From assembly GCF_020639365.1 (NCBI RefSeq), contig NZ_JAINUL010000001.1, forward strand, positions 5,363,992-5,427,991: a stretch of 64,000 nt of DNA, read 5' to 3'. This document shows, piece by piece, positions 42,801 through 51,968 of the stretch. Each line of letters opens with the position of its first letter. Within the stretch, counting starts at the first letter, position 1. The stretch is from Streptomyces flavotricini (GTDB lineage: Bacteria > Actinomycetota > Actinomycetes > Streptomycetales > Streptomycetaceae). The notes below the pieces were generated by a model. That model was not told where the DNA came from. It saw only the letters and a program-made list of their open reading frames with translations, and did no database searches. Both the position numbers and the translations under genes were made by a program.

Positions 42801-44158
42801 AGACCCAACGGAGGGTGAGCGCGGCCGTGATCGCGCTGCTGCTCGGCGGCGCCGGCATCGCCATCGGGGCCACTCCCGCCCAGGCGGCCGAGACCAAGTT
42901 CAACGTCAAGTGCGTACCGCCGGCGGGCGGCGGCGACCCGGTCCAGGGAGAGACCACCGCCAAGATCAGCGCCCCGGCTTCGGCGAAGGTCGGTGACGAG
43001 GTCGACGTGTCCTGGGAGACGGTGAAGCCGGCCTCGAACAACACGGACCTGATGGACATCCCGCAGGACTCGGTCCAGCCCACCGGCTGGATCACGGTCG
43101 GCGGCGGGGGCGGCGAGCTGAAGGTCGTCGGGGAGAAGAAGAACCCGCCGATCCCCAAGAAGGCCCCCATGCAGATGTCCACGATGAAGGGGAAGCTGAA
43201 GCTCACCAAGGCGGGCAAGATCACGCTGACCCCCGGGAAGTACGACGTCGCGGTCACCTTCTCCTTCGGCACCTTCGTGACCAAGTGCGCGCCCACCGGT
43301 GACGTGGGCGTCGGGGCCACCATCGACGTGGCGGCCGGCACGAGCGGCGGCACGACGAACGGCGGCGCCACGAACGGCGGAGCGACCGACGGCGGTGCCA
43401 CGAACGGGGGTGCCACCAACGGCGGCGCGGCGAACGGCGGTGCCACCAACGGCGGCGCGGCGAACGGCGGTGCCACCAGCGGCGGCGCGGCGAACGGCGG
43501 TGCCACCAGCGGCGGCAGCGGGGGCCAGACCGACTTCCCCGGCAAGCCCGTGGAGGTCGCCTTCGACTGCGGGCCGGTCGTCCCCGGCGGCATCAAGACG
43601 CCCGTCACGATCAACGCCAAGAAGAACGGCGGCAGCTACGGCCTGACCGTCAAGACCGCCAAGGGCGCGATGGCCAGCCCCATGGCCCTGCCGGCCGGCG
43701 CCCTCAAGCCCTCGATGAACATCAAGCTCGGCGGCGCCGACAGCGGCACGGTCAAGGTCTCCGGCCCCGCCAACGCCGAGCCGATCCCGGACAAGGCCCC
43801 GGTCAGCCTCAGCGACATGACCGGCACCTACAAGCCCGGCAAGACCGGCAAGGTCACGCTGAGCCCGGACCAGCTGACGATCGACGTCACGATGGCCCCG
43901 GGGGCCACCCCGATCAACGTGCCCTGCAAGGCGGCCAGCAGCGGCGTCTCGCTGGAGCTCGACACCACCGCCCAGTCGGGCGGCTCCGGCTCGCCGTCCA
44001 CCACCGGCTCCACCTCCGCCTCGGGCGGCCTCGCCGAGACGGGCGCCGAGGACGAGGGCGGCATCAAGGCCCTGGCCCTGGTCGCCGGCACGGTGATCCT
44101 GCTCGGCGGCGCGGTCTTCACCTTCACCCCGTGGCGCCGCCTGCGCGGTACGCGGTAA
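42797..44158 (+). CDS. Surface protein with two related domains, NGGA(T/A) repeats and LAETG sorting signal (surface operon gene 4)
   Basis: A 453-residue exported protein. A signal peptide (ending TPAQAAE) leads to domain A (~35-180, Cys in VKCVPPAG and TKCAPTGD). A repeat region of (N/D/S)GGA(T/A) five-residue units follows, then domain B (~255-400, Cys in FDCGPVV and VPCKAAS). Domain B is similar to the domain of gene 1 (compare MTGTYKPGKTGKVTL). The end has the LAETG motif, a hydrophobic helix and a WRRLRGTR tail. LAxTG is the signal used by class E sortases on Streptomyces chaplins. GTG 42797 overlaps the gene 3 stop codon. Confidence 0.85.
   Translation: MKTQRRVSAAVIALLLGGAGIAIGATPAQAAETKFNVKCVPPAGGGDPVQGETTAKISAPASAKVGDEVDVSWETVKPASNNTDLMDIPQDSVQPTGWITVGGGGGELKVVGEKKNPPIPKKAPMQMSTMKGKLKLTKAGKITLTPGKYDVAVTFSFGTFVTKCAPTGDVGVGATIDVAAGTSGGTTNGGATNGGATDGGATNGGATNGGAANGGATNGGAANGGATSGGAANGGATSGGSGGQTDFPGKPVEVAFDCGPVVPGGIKTPVTINAKKNGGSYGLTVKTAKGAMASPMALPAGALKPSMNIKLGGADSGTVKVSGPANAEPIPDKAPVSLSDMTGTYKPGKTGKVTLSPDQLTIDVTMAPGATPINVPCKAASSGVSLELDTTAQSGGSGSPSTTGSTSASGGLAETGAEDEGGIKALALVAGTVILLGGAVFTFTPWRRLRGTR
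43341..43522 (+). repeat. In-frame GGC-rich repeat encoding NGGA(T/A) units
   Basis: About twelve 15-bp units, often paired as 30-bp NGGATNGGAA blocks, form a flexible linker in the LAETG protein. Unit number may vary between strains. Confidence 0.85.
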
Positions 44159-44177
44159 TCCGTACGGGCGAACGACA

Positions 44178-44215
44178 CGGCGGCCCGGCACACCTCATGG
44201 TGTGCCGGGCCGCCG
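44178..44215 (+). terminator. Terminator between surface operon and peptide transporter
   Basis: A perfect 17-bp stem, 44178-44194 against 44199-44215, TCAT loop. It lies between convergent genes and probably serves both. Confidence 0.88.
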
Positions 44216-44235
44216 CGTGCGTCAGAGGGGGTGCG

Positions 44236-45753
44236 TCAGTGCACGTCGCCCATGAGCGCCTGGACCTTCTTGCGGTACGCGTAGACCGCGAAGCCGGCCA
44301 CGACGGCGGCTGCCGCCTGCAGGGCGATCACGCCGAGACCGTTCAGGTCCACACCGCCGATGGAGAGGAGGCTGGTGATGCAGTCACCGGCGGTGACCGC
44401 GAGGAACCAGACACCCATCATCTGGGAGGCGTACTTCTGCGGAGCCATCTTCGTGGTGACCGAGAGGCCGACCGGGGAGACGCAGAGCTCGCCGATGGTC
44501 TGGATCATGTAGATCGAGACCAGCCACATCGGGGAGACCTTGACGTCGCCGCCCGCCATGTTCATCGGGATGATGAAGACGAAGAACGAGGCACCGATCA
44601 GGACCAGGCCCATCGCGAACTTCACGATGGTGTTCGGCTCCTGGTTCTTGCGCGCCAGCCACACCCACAGCCAGGCGAAGACCGGGGCCAGCGCCATCAC
44701 GAACAGCGGGTTCAGCGACTGGTACCAGGTGGCCGAGAAGCCGAGGCCGAAGACGGTGTCGGCGGTCTTGTCGTCCGCGAACAGGGACAGCGTGGAGCCA
44801 CCCTGGTCGTAGATCATCCAGAAGACGGCCGCGGCGATGAAGAACCAGATGTACGCGGTCATCTTCGACTGCTCGGCGCCCGAGAGGTCCTTGTCGCGCT
44901 TGATGCGGGTCAGGACGGCGATCGGGATGAACAGACCGGCGAGGGTCAGCGGGACCAGAGCCCAGTTCAGCGTGTACGCGCCGAGGGCGACGACCGCGCC
45001 GTAGAAGACGGCGATGCCCACGACCGCGAGGACGACCTTGGTCAGGACGGCCTTGCGCTCCTCCGCCGACAGCGGGTTCGGAACGATGCTGCTCTTCGGG
45101 CTCAGGTGCTTGGTGCCGAGCAGGAACTGGGTCAGACCCAGGCCCATGCCGGCGGCGGCGAGGGCGAAGCCCAGGTGCCAGTTGTGCTCCTTGCCGACCG
45201 TGCCGACGACGAGCGGGGCGACGAAGGCGCCGAGGTTGATGCCGATGTAGAAGAGCGTGAAGCCACCGTCACGGCGCGGGTCCTCCGGGCCGTTGTACAG
45301 GTGACCGACCATCGTGGAGATGTTGGCCTTCAGCAGACCGGAGCCCGCCGCGACGAGGATCAGACCGACGAAGAACATCGCCTGGCCGGGGACGGCCAGG
45401 GAGAGGTGACCGGCCATGATCACGAAGCCGGCGATGGCGACCGTCTTGCGGGCGCCCCAGACACGGTCACCGAACCAGCCGCCCGGCATGGCCATCAGGT
45501 AGACCATGGAGACGTACACGGAGTAGATGGCCGTGGTGGTGGCCGCGGTCATGGCCAGACCGCCACCCTGGCTGCCCGTGGCGGCGTCGGCGCCGCCCGA
45601 GACCAGGTAGTACACCAGGAGTGCACGCATGCCGTAGTAGGAGAAACGCTCCCACATCTCGGTCATGAACAGAGTGGCCAGGCCACGGGGGTGGCCGAAG
45701 AAGGTCTTCTCGGTGGACGGGTCCGCCGAGTCCCTCGTCAGGCTGGAAGCCAT
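44236..45753 (-). CDS. POT-family proton-dependent oligopeptide transporter
   Basis: A 505-residue major facilitator protein with about 14 hydrophobic helices. The POT signature ExxERFxYY is EMWERFSYYGMR in helix 1. The PTR2 motif is GFTLFYIGINLGAFVAP, and the C-half signature is ELCVSPVGLS. It imports di- and tripeptides with protons. The ATG at 45753 (MASSLTRDSADPS) has AAGGA upstream and replaces a longer open frame. It is monocistronic and divergent from the response regulator gene. Confidence 0.93.
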   Translation of the reverse strand: MASSLTRDSADPSTEKTFFGHPRGLATLFMTEMWERFSYYGMRALLVYYLVSGGADAATGSQGGGLAMTAATTTAIYSVYVSMVYLMAMPGGWFGDRVWGARKTVAIAGFVIMAGHLSLAVPGQAMFFVGLILVAAGSGLLKANISTMVGHLYNGPEDPRRDGGFTLFYIGINLGAFVAPLVVGTVGKEHNWHLGFALAAAGMGLGLTQFLLGTKHLSPKSSIVPNPLSAEERKAVLTKVVLAVVGIAVFYGAVVALGAYTLNWALVPLTLAGLFIPIAVLTRIKRDKDLSGAEQSKMTAYIWFFIAAAVFWMIYDQGGSTLSLFADDKTADTVFGLGFSATWYQSLNPLFVMALAPVFAWLWVWLARKNQEPNTIVKFAMGLVLIGASFFVFIIPMNMAGGDVKVSPMWLVSIYMIQTIGELCVSPVGLSVTTKMAPQKYASQMMGVWFLAVTAGDCITSLLSIGGVDLNGLGVIALQAAAAVVAGFAVYAYRKKVQALMGDVH

Positions 45754-46228
45754 GGTCGATCCTTGCTTGCTCGGGACGCTTCGCTTCGTGAGCGGAACAG
45801 CGCCCGGTGGGGGGTGGCCGGCACCGGCGACGAACGTCCCACCCCACGCCCAGGGGTCTGCCCCCGTCCTCGAAGGAGGGGGGCAGGGGATGTCCGTAAC
45901 CGGGATCCACGCCCCGGCGCGAACGGTCGCACGCGGGGCCCGGCCCACAGGTCATTCACTGTCATCTGGGCCGGATGAAACCGACCAGAGCAGAATTTGA
46001 GGTCTTTGGCTCGCTTTTCGGCACAAAGGTCCCCTGGGTAGTGCATCAGGCGTCTCGCCACCATACGACAGGACACTGCGGCATATGGAAGGACTTGAGA
46101 TATGGATCACAGGATTCCGGGGAACCGTTTGATCGTATTCGAAGGCCGTTAGTAGTTCATAAGCCCAGATCGAAAGGGGTCTTGAGGCACGCCCCTGCGC
46201 GCACCTGCCGCGGACTACCATCACCCAC
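45754..46228. other. Divergent intergenic region, partly AT-rich
   Basis: These 475 bp hold no gene I can support. The part 45960-46180 is distinctly richer in A+T than its flanks and must contain the promoters of the POT transporter and the two-component system. TACCAT (46216-46221) ends 7 nt before the response regulator ATG, consistent with a leaderless message. Confidence 0.5.
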
Positions 46229-46906
46229 ATGACGCGTGTACTGCTCGCCGAGGACGACGCATCCATCTCGGAACCCCTGGCCCGCGCCCTGCGCCGGGAG
46301 GGGTACGAGGTCGAGGTCCGGGAGGACGGCCCCACCGCCCTGGACGCGGGACTTCAGGGCGGCGTCGATCTCGTCGTCCTGGATCTGGGCCTGCCGGGCA
46401 TGGACGGCCTCGAGGTCGCCCGCCGGCTGCGCGCCGAGGGCCACGGCTTCCCCATCCTCGTACTCACCGCCCGGGCGGACGAGGTCGACACGGTCGTCGG
46501 CCTGGACGCCGGCGCCGACGACTACGTGACCAAGCCGTTCCGACTCGCCGAACTGCTGGCCCGGGTCCGGGCCCTGCTGCGGCGCGGCGCGGGCGACGCC
46601 ACCCAGGCCCCCGCCACCCACGGCGTGCGGATCGACGTCGAATCGCACCGCGCGTGGATGGGCGAGGAGGAGCTCCAGCTCACGGCCAAGGAGTTCGACC
46701 TGCTCCGGGTCCTGGTCCGCGACGCCGGCCGGGTCGTCACCCGCGACCAGCTGATGCGCGAGGTCTGGGACACCACCTGGTGGTCCTCCACGAAGACCCT
46801 CGACATGCACATCTCCTGGCTGCGCAAGAAGCTCGGCGACGACGCCGCGAACCCGCGCTACATCGCCACCGTCCGCGGGGTCGGCTTCCGCTTCGAGAAG
46901 AGCTGA
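46229..46906 (+). CDS. OmpR-family response regulator
   Basis: A 225-residue regulator. The receiver domain (1-120) has acidic residues in LLAEDDASI, the phospho-Asp in LVVLDLGLPGMDGLEVA, Thr in LVLTARADEVDTVVGL, and Lys in YVTKPFRLAELLARV. The winged-helix domain (130-225) has LTAKEFDLLRVLVRDAGRVV and TLDMHISWLRKKLG. Typical PhoB/OmpR lineage. No RBS lies before the ATG. The sensor kinase gene follows 15 nt downstream. Signal unknown. Confidence 0.94.
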   Translation: MTRVLLAEDDASISEPLARALRREGYEVEVREDGPTALDAGLQGGVDLVVLDLGLPGMDGLEVARRLRAEGHGFPILVLTARADEVDTVVGLDAGADDYVTKPFRLAELLARVRALLRRGAGDATQAPATHGVRIDVESHRAWMGEEELQLTAKEFDLLRVLVRDAGRVVTRDQLMREVWDTTWWSSTKTLDMHISWLRKKLGDDAANPRYIATVRGVGFRFEKS

Positions 46907-46921
46907 GCGGCCCCCGGAACC

Positions 46922-48187
46922 ATGCGCCGCCGCCTGATCAACTCCACGCTCGCCGTGGTGCTCGTCGTGATCGCCGTCTTCGGGGTCTCCCTCGTGATCG
47001 TGGAGACCCGGACGATCACCAGCAGCGCCCAGGACCGCATCGAGTCCGAGGCGCTGCGCCTGGTCGGCATGGTCGAGTCGAGCGTCCTGGAGCGCAAGCC
47101 CATCGACGCCCGGGCCCTCGCCGAGCAGCTGGACATGGGCGGGTACGCCCGGATCACCGTCCCCGGGCAGCCGCCCGTGGAGGTCGGCGACCGGATCCCC
47201 GACAGCGTCATCCGCGGCACCGCCAAGGGGGAACAGGGCGAGACCGTCGTCGTCGAGGAGTCCCGCTCCACGGTGACCCGGGAGGTCGGCCGGACCCTCG
47301 CCGTGGTCGGAGCGGTGGCTCTGCTCGCCGTCGTGGCGGCCGTACTGCTCGCCGTACGGCAGGCCAACCGGCTGACCTCGCCGCTCACCGACCTGGCCGA
47401 GACCGCCGAGCGGCTCGGATCCGGCGACCCGCGGCCCCGGCACAAGCGGTACGGGGTCCCCGAGCTGGACCGGGTCGCCGACGTACTGGACTCCAGCGCG
47501 GAGCGGATCGGGCGGATGCTGACCGCCGAGCGGCGCCTCGCCGCGGACGCCTCGCACCAGCTGCGCACCCCGCTCACGGCGCTGTCGATGCGGCTGGAGG
47601 AGATCACGGTCACCGACGACCTGGAGACCGTGAGGGAAGAGGCGACGATCGCCCTGACCCAGGTGGAGCGGCTCACGGACGTGGTCGAGCGGCTGCTGAC
47701 GAACTCGCGGGACCCCCGGACGGGCTCGGCGGTCCCCTTCGACCTGGACGAGGTCGTCAAGCAGCAGGTGGAGGAGTGGCGGCCGGCCTACCGCAGCGCG
47801 GGGCGGGCCATCGTGCGCTCCGGCAAGACGGGCATGCGGGCCGTCGGCACCCCGGGCGCGGTCTCGCAGGTGCTGGCGACCCTCGTGGAGAACGCGCTGA
47901 TGCACGGTGGCGGCACCGTCGCGCTGCGTACCCGCGTGATCGGGAACCAGGCGGTCCTGGAGGTCACGGACGAGGGGCCCGGGGTTCCGCCGGACCTCGG
48001 CAACCGGATCTTCGAGCGGGCGATCAGCGGGCGCAACTCCACCGGGATCGGGCTGGCGGTCGCCCGGGACCTCGCGGAGGCCGACGGGGGGCGCCTGGAG
48101 CTGCTGCAGACGCAGCCGCCGGTGTTCGCGCTGTTCCTCAGCCGGACGGCGCCGGAGCGCCCCGAGCCGGAGCAGACGGTGCGCTGA
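46922..48187 (+). CDS. Sensor histidine kinase
   Basis: A 421-residue membrane kinase. It has TM1 (residues ~8-26), an extracytoplasmic sensor of ~100 residues, TM2 (~125-145, VGAVALLAVVAAVLLAVRQ), and a HAMP linker. The H-box is DASHQLRTPLTALSMRLEEI (phospho-His), followed by the N-box LVENALMHGGG, G1 box DEGPGVPPDL and G2 box STGIGLAVARDLAEADGG. All catalytic blocks look intact. Partner of the response regulator upstream. Confidence 0.94.
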   Translation: MRRRLINSTLAVVLVVIAVFGVSLVIVETRTITSSAQDRIESEALRLVGMVESSVLERKPIDARALAEQLDMGGYARITVPGQPPVEVGDRIPDSVIRGTAKGEQGETVVVEESRSTVTREVGRTLAVVGAVALLAVVAAVLLAVRQANRLTSPLTDLAETAERLGSGDPRPRHKRYGVPELDRVADVLDSSAERIGRMLTAERRLAADASHQLRTPLTALSMRLEEITVTDDLETVREEATIALTQVERLTDVVERLLTNSRDPRTGSAVPFDLDEVVKQQVEEWRPAYRSAGRAIVRSGKTGMRAVGTPGAVSQVLATLVENALMHGGGTVALRTRVIGNQAVLEVTDEGPGVPPDLGNRIFERAISGRNSTGIGLAVARDLAEADGGRLELLQTQPPVFALFLSRTAPERPEPEQTVR

Positions 48188-48199
48188 GCGGGCGGGCCG

Positions 48200-48736
48200 C
48201 TACTTGCGGGCGGGCTCGGGGGCCCGGCTCCCGGCGGCCCGGCCGCGCGGCGAGGAGACCACGGAGGCGGGGACCGGGGCCCCCGCGGACGCCGGTTCCG
48301 GCAGGGCCTTGAAGACCCACGTCCGGTACGACCAGAAGCGGAACACGGTGGCCGTGCCGATGCCGATGAACTTGAACACGTTCGTGGCGAGCGGGCCGTC
48401 CCAGCCGAACCCGTAGGTGGCGGTGTACAGCACGCCGTTCTCGATCACCAGGCCGATCACGCTGAAGGCCACGAACAGCGGCAGCTCGCGGGAGCCGCCG
48501 GTGCGGGCGCGGTCGCGGTAGGTGAAGTACCGGAAGCCCAGGTAGTTGGTGACGATGGCCACGACGGTGGCTATGACGCTCGCCCGGACGACCTGGAGGT
48601 CGGTCGTGTGGCGGATCAGGTTGAAGACGCCCAGGTTGACGAGTACGCCGATGCCGCCGACGGCCCCGAACTTCGCGACCTCGCGGGCGAGGCCCCTTAC
48701 GCGTTCGAGCGCAGAACCCTGCTGCGGCCTACTCAT
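48200..48736 (-). CDS. GtrA-family membrane protein
   Basis: A 178-residue protein with four hydrophobic helices: FGAVGGIGVLVNLGVFNLI, ASVIATVVAIVTNYLGF, LFVAFSVIGLVIENGVLY and ATNVFKFIGIGTATVFRF. The GtrA feature FRYFTYRDR lies between helices 2 and 3. The C-terminal tail is Pro/Ala/Arg-rich. GtrA proteins are proposed flippases for lipid-linked sugars in cell-surface polysaccharide assembly. Stop lies 12 nt from the convergent kinase gene. The ATG at 48736 has only a weak RBS. Confidence 0.9.
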   Translation of the reverse strand: MSRPQQGSALERVRGLAREVAKFGAVGGIGVLVNLGVFNLIRHTTDLQVVRASVIATVVAIVTNYLGFRYFTYRDRARTGGSRELPLFVAFSVIGLVIENGVLYTATYGFGWDGPLATNVFKFIGIGTATVFRFWSYRTWVFKALPEPASAGAPVPASVVSSPRGRAAGSRAPEPARK

Positions 48737-48960
48737 GTGATGGATCAGTCCTGTCGTCCTCGCCCCGCTCGGGGGGCGTCCGTGGAGGCGTCTGCCACCT
48801 CCGGTCAACCCGGCCATGCTAAGTGTCGCCCCACGGGCCCGTCTGTGCCTTCGCACACCGTGCGACGCACGGCACACGGAGCACGAAACGCTACGCGCGT
48901 CGACCAGAACGGGCCAGGGGCACGTCCGGATGGCGGAATACCGGCGGATACCCTGGAGAG

Positions 48961-50100
48961 GTGACGTTCCCGGTAGTCGGCATGGTCGGCGGCGGTCAGC
49001 TCGCCCGCATGACCCACGAGGCGGGTATCCCCCTCGGCATCAGATTCAAGCTCCTCAGTGACACCCCACAGGACTCGGCGGCCCAGGTCGTGAGCGACGT
49101 CGTCATCGGCGACTATCGCGATCTGGAGACGTTGCGCGCCTTCGCGCGCGGCTGCGATGTGATCACTTTCGACCACGAGCACGTGCCCATCGAGCACCTC
49201 CGGGCCCTGGAAGCGGACGGCATCCCCGTCCGCCCGGGGCCCGACGCGTTGATGCACGCCGCCGACAAGGGGGTGATGCGTGCGAAGCTCGACGAGATCG
49301 GCGCCCCGAGCCCCCGCCACAGGATCGTGAGCGACCCGGCGGACGCGGCGGCCTTCGCGGCCGAGGCGGGCGGCTTCCCGATCATCCTCAAGACCGTGCG
49401 GGGCGGCTACGACGGCAAGGGCGTGTGGTTCGTCCGCACCCCCGAGGACGCCGAAGCGCCCTTCAAGGCGGGCGTGCCCGTCCTGGCGGAGGAGAAGGTC
49501 GACTTCGTCCGCGAGCTCGCGGCCAACATCGTCCGCTCCCCGCACGGCCAGGCCGTGGCCTACCCGGTGGTCGAGTCCGTCCAGGTCGACGGCGTGTGCG
49601 ACACGGTGATCGCCCCCGCCCCGAACCTCTCCGAGGCCCTCGCGGGCGAGGCCCAGGCCCTCGCCCTGCGCATCGCCAAGGAACTCGGCGTGACCGGTCA
49701 CCTGGCCGTGGAGCTGTTCGAGACCGTTGACGGCCGGATCCTCGTCAACGAACTGGCGATGCGCCCGCACAACAGCGGCCACTGGACCCAGGACGGCGCG
49801 ATCACCTCCCAGTTCGCCAACCACGTACGCGCGGTCCTGGACCTCCCCCTGGGCGACCCGCGCCCCCGGGCCCGCTGGACGGTCATGGCGAACGTGCTCG
49901 GCGGTGACTACCCCGACATGTACGCGGCGTACCTGCACTGCATGGCCCACGACCCGCAGCTCAAGATCCACATGTACGGCAAGGACGTGAAACACGGCCG
50001 CAAGGTCGGCCACGTCAACACCTACGGCGACGACCTGGACGATGTGCTGGAACGCGCACGCCACGCAGCCGGCTACCTCAGGGGAACCATCACCACATGA
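48961..50100 (+). CDS. purK: N5-carboxyaminoimidazole ribonucleotide synthase
   Basis: A 379-residue ATP-grasp enzyme converting AIR, ATP and bicarbonate to N5-CAIR in purine synthesis. The N-terminal motif is VGMVGGGQLARMTHEA. The ATP-grasp parts are FPIILKTVRGGYDGKGVW, VPVLAEEKVDFVRELA and the metal/carboxylate helix LVNELAMRPHNSGHWTQDGA. The GTG at 48961 is chosen; a GGAGAG is adjacent, and TACCCT 6 nt upstream could also support leaderless initiation. The stop overlaps the purE start (ATGA). Confidence 0.95.
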   Translation: MTFPVVGMVGGGQLARMTHEAGIPLGIRFKLLSDTPQDSAAQVVSDVVIGDYRDLETLRAFARGCDVITFDHEHVPIEHLRALEADGIPVRPGPDALMHAADKGVMRAKLDEIGAPSPRHRIVSDPADAAAFAAEAGGFPIILKTVRGGYDGKGVWFVRTPEDAEAPFKAGVPVLAEEKVDFVRELAANIVRSPHGQAVAYPVVESVQVDGVCDTVIAPAPNLSEALAGEAQALALRIAKELGVTGHLAVELFETVDGRILVNELAMRPHNSGHWTQDGAITSQFANHVRAVLDLPLGDPRPRARWTVMANVLGGDYPDMYAAYLHCMAHDPQLKIHMYGKDVKHGRKVGHVNTYGDDLDDVLERARHAAGYLRGTITT

Positions 50101-50633
50101 GCAACTCCACCGCAGGTCCCGTCATCGGCATCGTCATGGGCTCGGACTCCGACTGGCCCGTCATGGAGGCCGCCGCCCAGGCCCTCGACGAGTTCGAGAT
50201 CCCGTACGAGGTCGACGTGGTCTCGGCGCACCGCATGCCGCGCGAGATGGTCGCTTACGGGGAGCAGGCCGCCGGCCGCGGCCTCAAGGCGATCATCGCC
50301 GGGGCCGGCGGCGCCGCCCACCTGCCCGGCATGCTCGCCTCCGTCACCCCGCTGCCGGTCATCGGCGTCCCGGTGCCGCTGAAGTACCTCGACGGCATGG
50401 ACTCCCTGTTGTCGATCGTCCAGATGCCCGCCGGGGTTCCCGTCGCCACCGTCTCCGTCGCCGGGGCGCGCAACGCCGGGCTGCTGGCCGTACGGATGCT
50501 GGCCGCCCACGACCCTGAGCTGCTCGGCCGGATGAAGGACTTCCAGCAGGAGCTGAACGACCAGGCCACCGAGAAGGGCAAGCGGCTGCGGACGAAGGTC
50601 GCGGGCGCCGACTCCTTCGGATTCGGCAAGTGA
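50097..50633 (+). CDS. purE: N5-CAIR mutase
   Basis: A 178-residue class I PurE converting N5-CAIR to CAIR. Family motifs are IVMGSDSDWPVMEAA, SAHRMPREMVAYGEQA, IAGAGGAAHLPGMLAS and PVPLKYLDGMDSLLSIVQMP, with VAGARNAGLLAVRML near the end. The start overlaps the purK stop codon and its stop overlaps the following dipeptidase start, so three genes are translationally linked. Confidence 0.96.
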   Translation: MSNSTAGPVIGIVMGSDSDWPVMEAAAQALDEFEIPYEVDVVSAHRMPREMVAYGEQAAGRGLKAIIAGAGGAAHLPGMLASVTPLPVIGVPVPLKYLDGMDSLLSIVQMPAGVPVATVSVAGARNAGLLAVRMLAAHDPELLGRMKDFQQELNDQATEKGKRLRTKVAGADSFGFGK

Positions 50634-51808
50634 GCGCCGCGCAGCGCCTGAGCGAGGCGCGGGAGCTGCTCGCCGAGCACCCGGTCGTCGACGGGCACAA
50701 CGACCTGCCGTGGGCGCTGCGCGAGCAGGTGCGCTACGACCTGGCCCGGCGCGACATCGCCGACGACCAGAGCGGCCGGCTGCACACCGACATCCCCCGG
50801 CTGCGCGCCGGCGGCGTCGGCGCGCAGTTCTGGTCGGTGTACGTGCGCTCCGACTACGCGGGCGACACGGCGGTCAGCGCCACCTTGGAACAGATCGACG
50901 CCGTCGCCCAGCTGATCGACCGTTACCCGGCGGACCTCGTACGGGCCCTGACGGCCGACGACATGGAGGCGGCCCGCGCCGACGGCCGGATCGCCTCGCT
51001 GATGGGTGCCGAGGGCGGCCACTCCATCAACAACTCGCTCGCCACGCTGCGCGCCCTGCACCAGCTGGGCGTGCGGTACATGACGCTCACGCACAACGAC
51101 ACGATCGACTGGGCGGACTCGGCGACCGACGAGCCGCGCCACGGCGGTCTGAGCGACTTCGGCCGCGAGGTCGTCCGCGAGATGAACCGCATCGGCATGC
51201 TCGTCGACCTCTCGCACGTCGCCGCGACGACGATGCGCGACGCGCTCGCCGTCTCGGCCGCGCCGGTGATCTTCTCGCACTCGTCCTCGCTGGCGGTGTG
51301 CGAGCACCCGCGCAACATCCCGGACGACGTGCTGGAGCAGCTGCCGGCCAACGGCGGCGTCGCGATGGCCACGTTCGTACCGAAGTTCATCCTCCCGGCA
51401 GCCGTCGAGTGGACCCTGGCGGCGGACGAGAACCTGCGCGCGCACGGCTTCCACCACCTCGACACCACGCCCGAGGCGATGGCCCTGCACCGGGCCTTCG
51501 AGGCCGGGCGTCCCCGCCCGGTGGCCACGGCCGCCACGGTCGCCGACCACCTGGACCACATGCGCGAGGTGGCCGGCGTCGACCACATCGGCATCGGCGG
51601 GGACTACGACGGCACGGCCTTCACCCCGGCCGGGCTGGACGACGTGGCGGGCTACCCGAACCTGATCGCGGAGCTCCTCGCGCGCGGCTGGTCGCGGGCC
51701 GACCTGGCCAAGCTGACCTGGTCCAACGCCGTACGGGCGCTGCGCGACGCGGAGGCGGTGGCGCGCGAGCTCTCGGCGTCCCGCGGCCCCTCGAACGCGG
51801 TGCTGTAG
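50630..51808 (+). CDS. Membrane dipeptidase, M19 family (active form)
   Basis: A 392-residue zinc dipeptidase. Metal ligands are visible: HxD in VVDGHNDLPWAL, Glu in MGAEGGHSINNSLATL, His in MLVDLSHVAATTMRDAL and His in VIFSHSSSLAVCEHPRN. The GIGGDYDG motif (Asp) is present. It hydrolyses dipeptides, including D-residue-containing ones. It starts at GTG 50630, overlapping purE. Placement behind purK-purE is probably convenience, not pathway linkage. Confidence 0.92.
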   Translation: MSAAQRLSEARELLAEHPVVDGHNDLPWALREQVRYDLARRDIADDQSGRLHTDIPRLRAGGVGAQFWSVYVRSDYAGDTAVSATLEQIDAVAQLIDRYPADLVRALTADDMEAARADGRIASLMGAEGGHSINNSLATLRALHQLGVRYMTLTHNDTIDWADSATDEPRHGGLSDFGREVVREMNRIGMLVDLSHVAATTMRDALAVSAAPVIFSHSSSLAVCEHPRNIPDDVLEQLPANGGVAMATFVPKFILPAAVEWTLAADENLRAHGFHHLDTTPEAMALHRAFEAGRPRPVATAATVADHLDHMREVAGVDHIGIGGDYDGTAFTPAGLDDVAGYPNLIAELLARGWSRADLAKLTWSNAVRALRDAEAVARELSASRGPSNAVL

Positions 51809-51968
51809 CCGCCGGCGGACTCGGAGCCGGCTCTCCCGGCGGCTGTGGCGAGGGGTGTGACTTGCGGGTTACACCCGAACGCCACGTCCGCCGGGCGACC
51901 CGGCCGCCCCGCGTGTCACCGTGGCAGCATCTCTCTCCCTGCTGCCGCCGAGACCGGAGCCGAACGCC

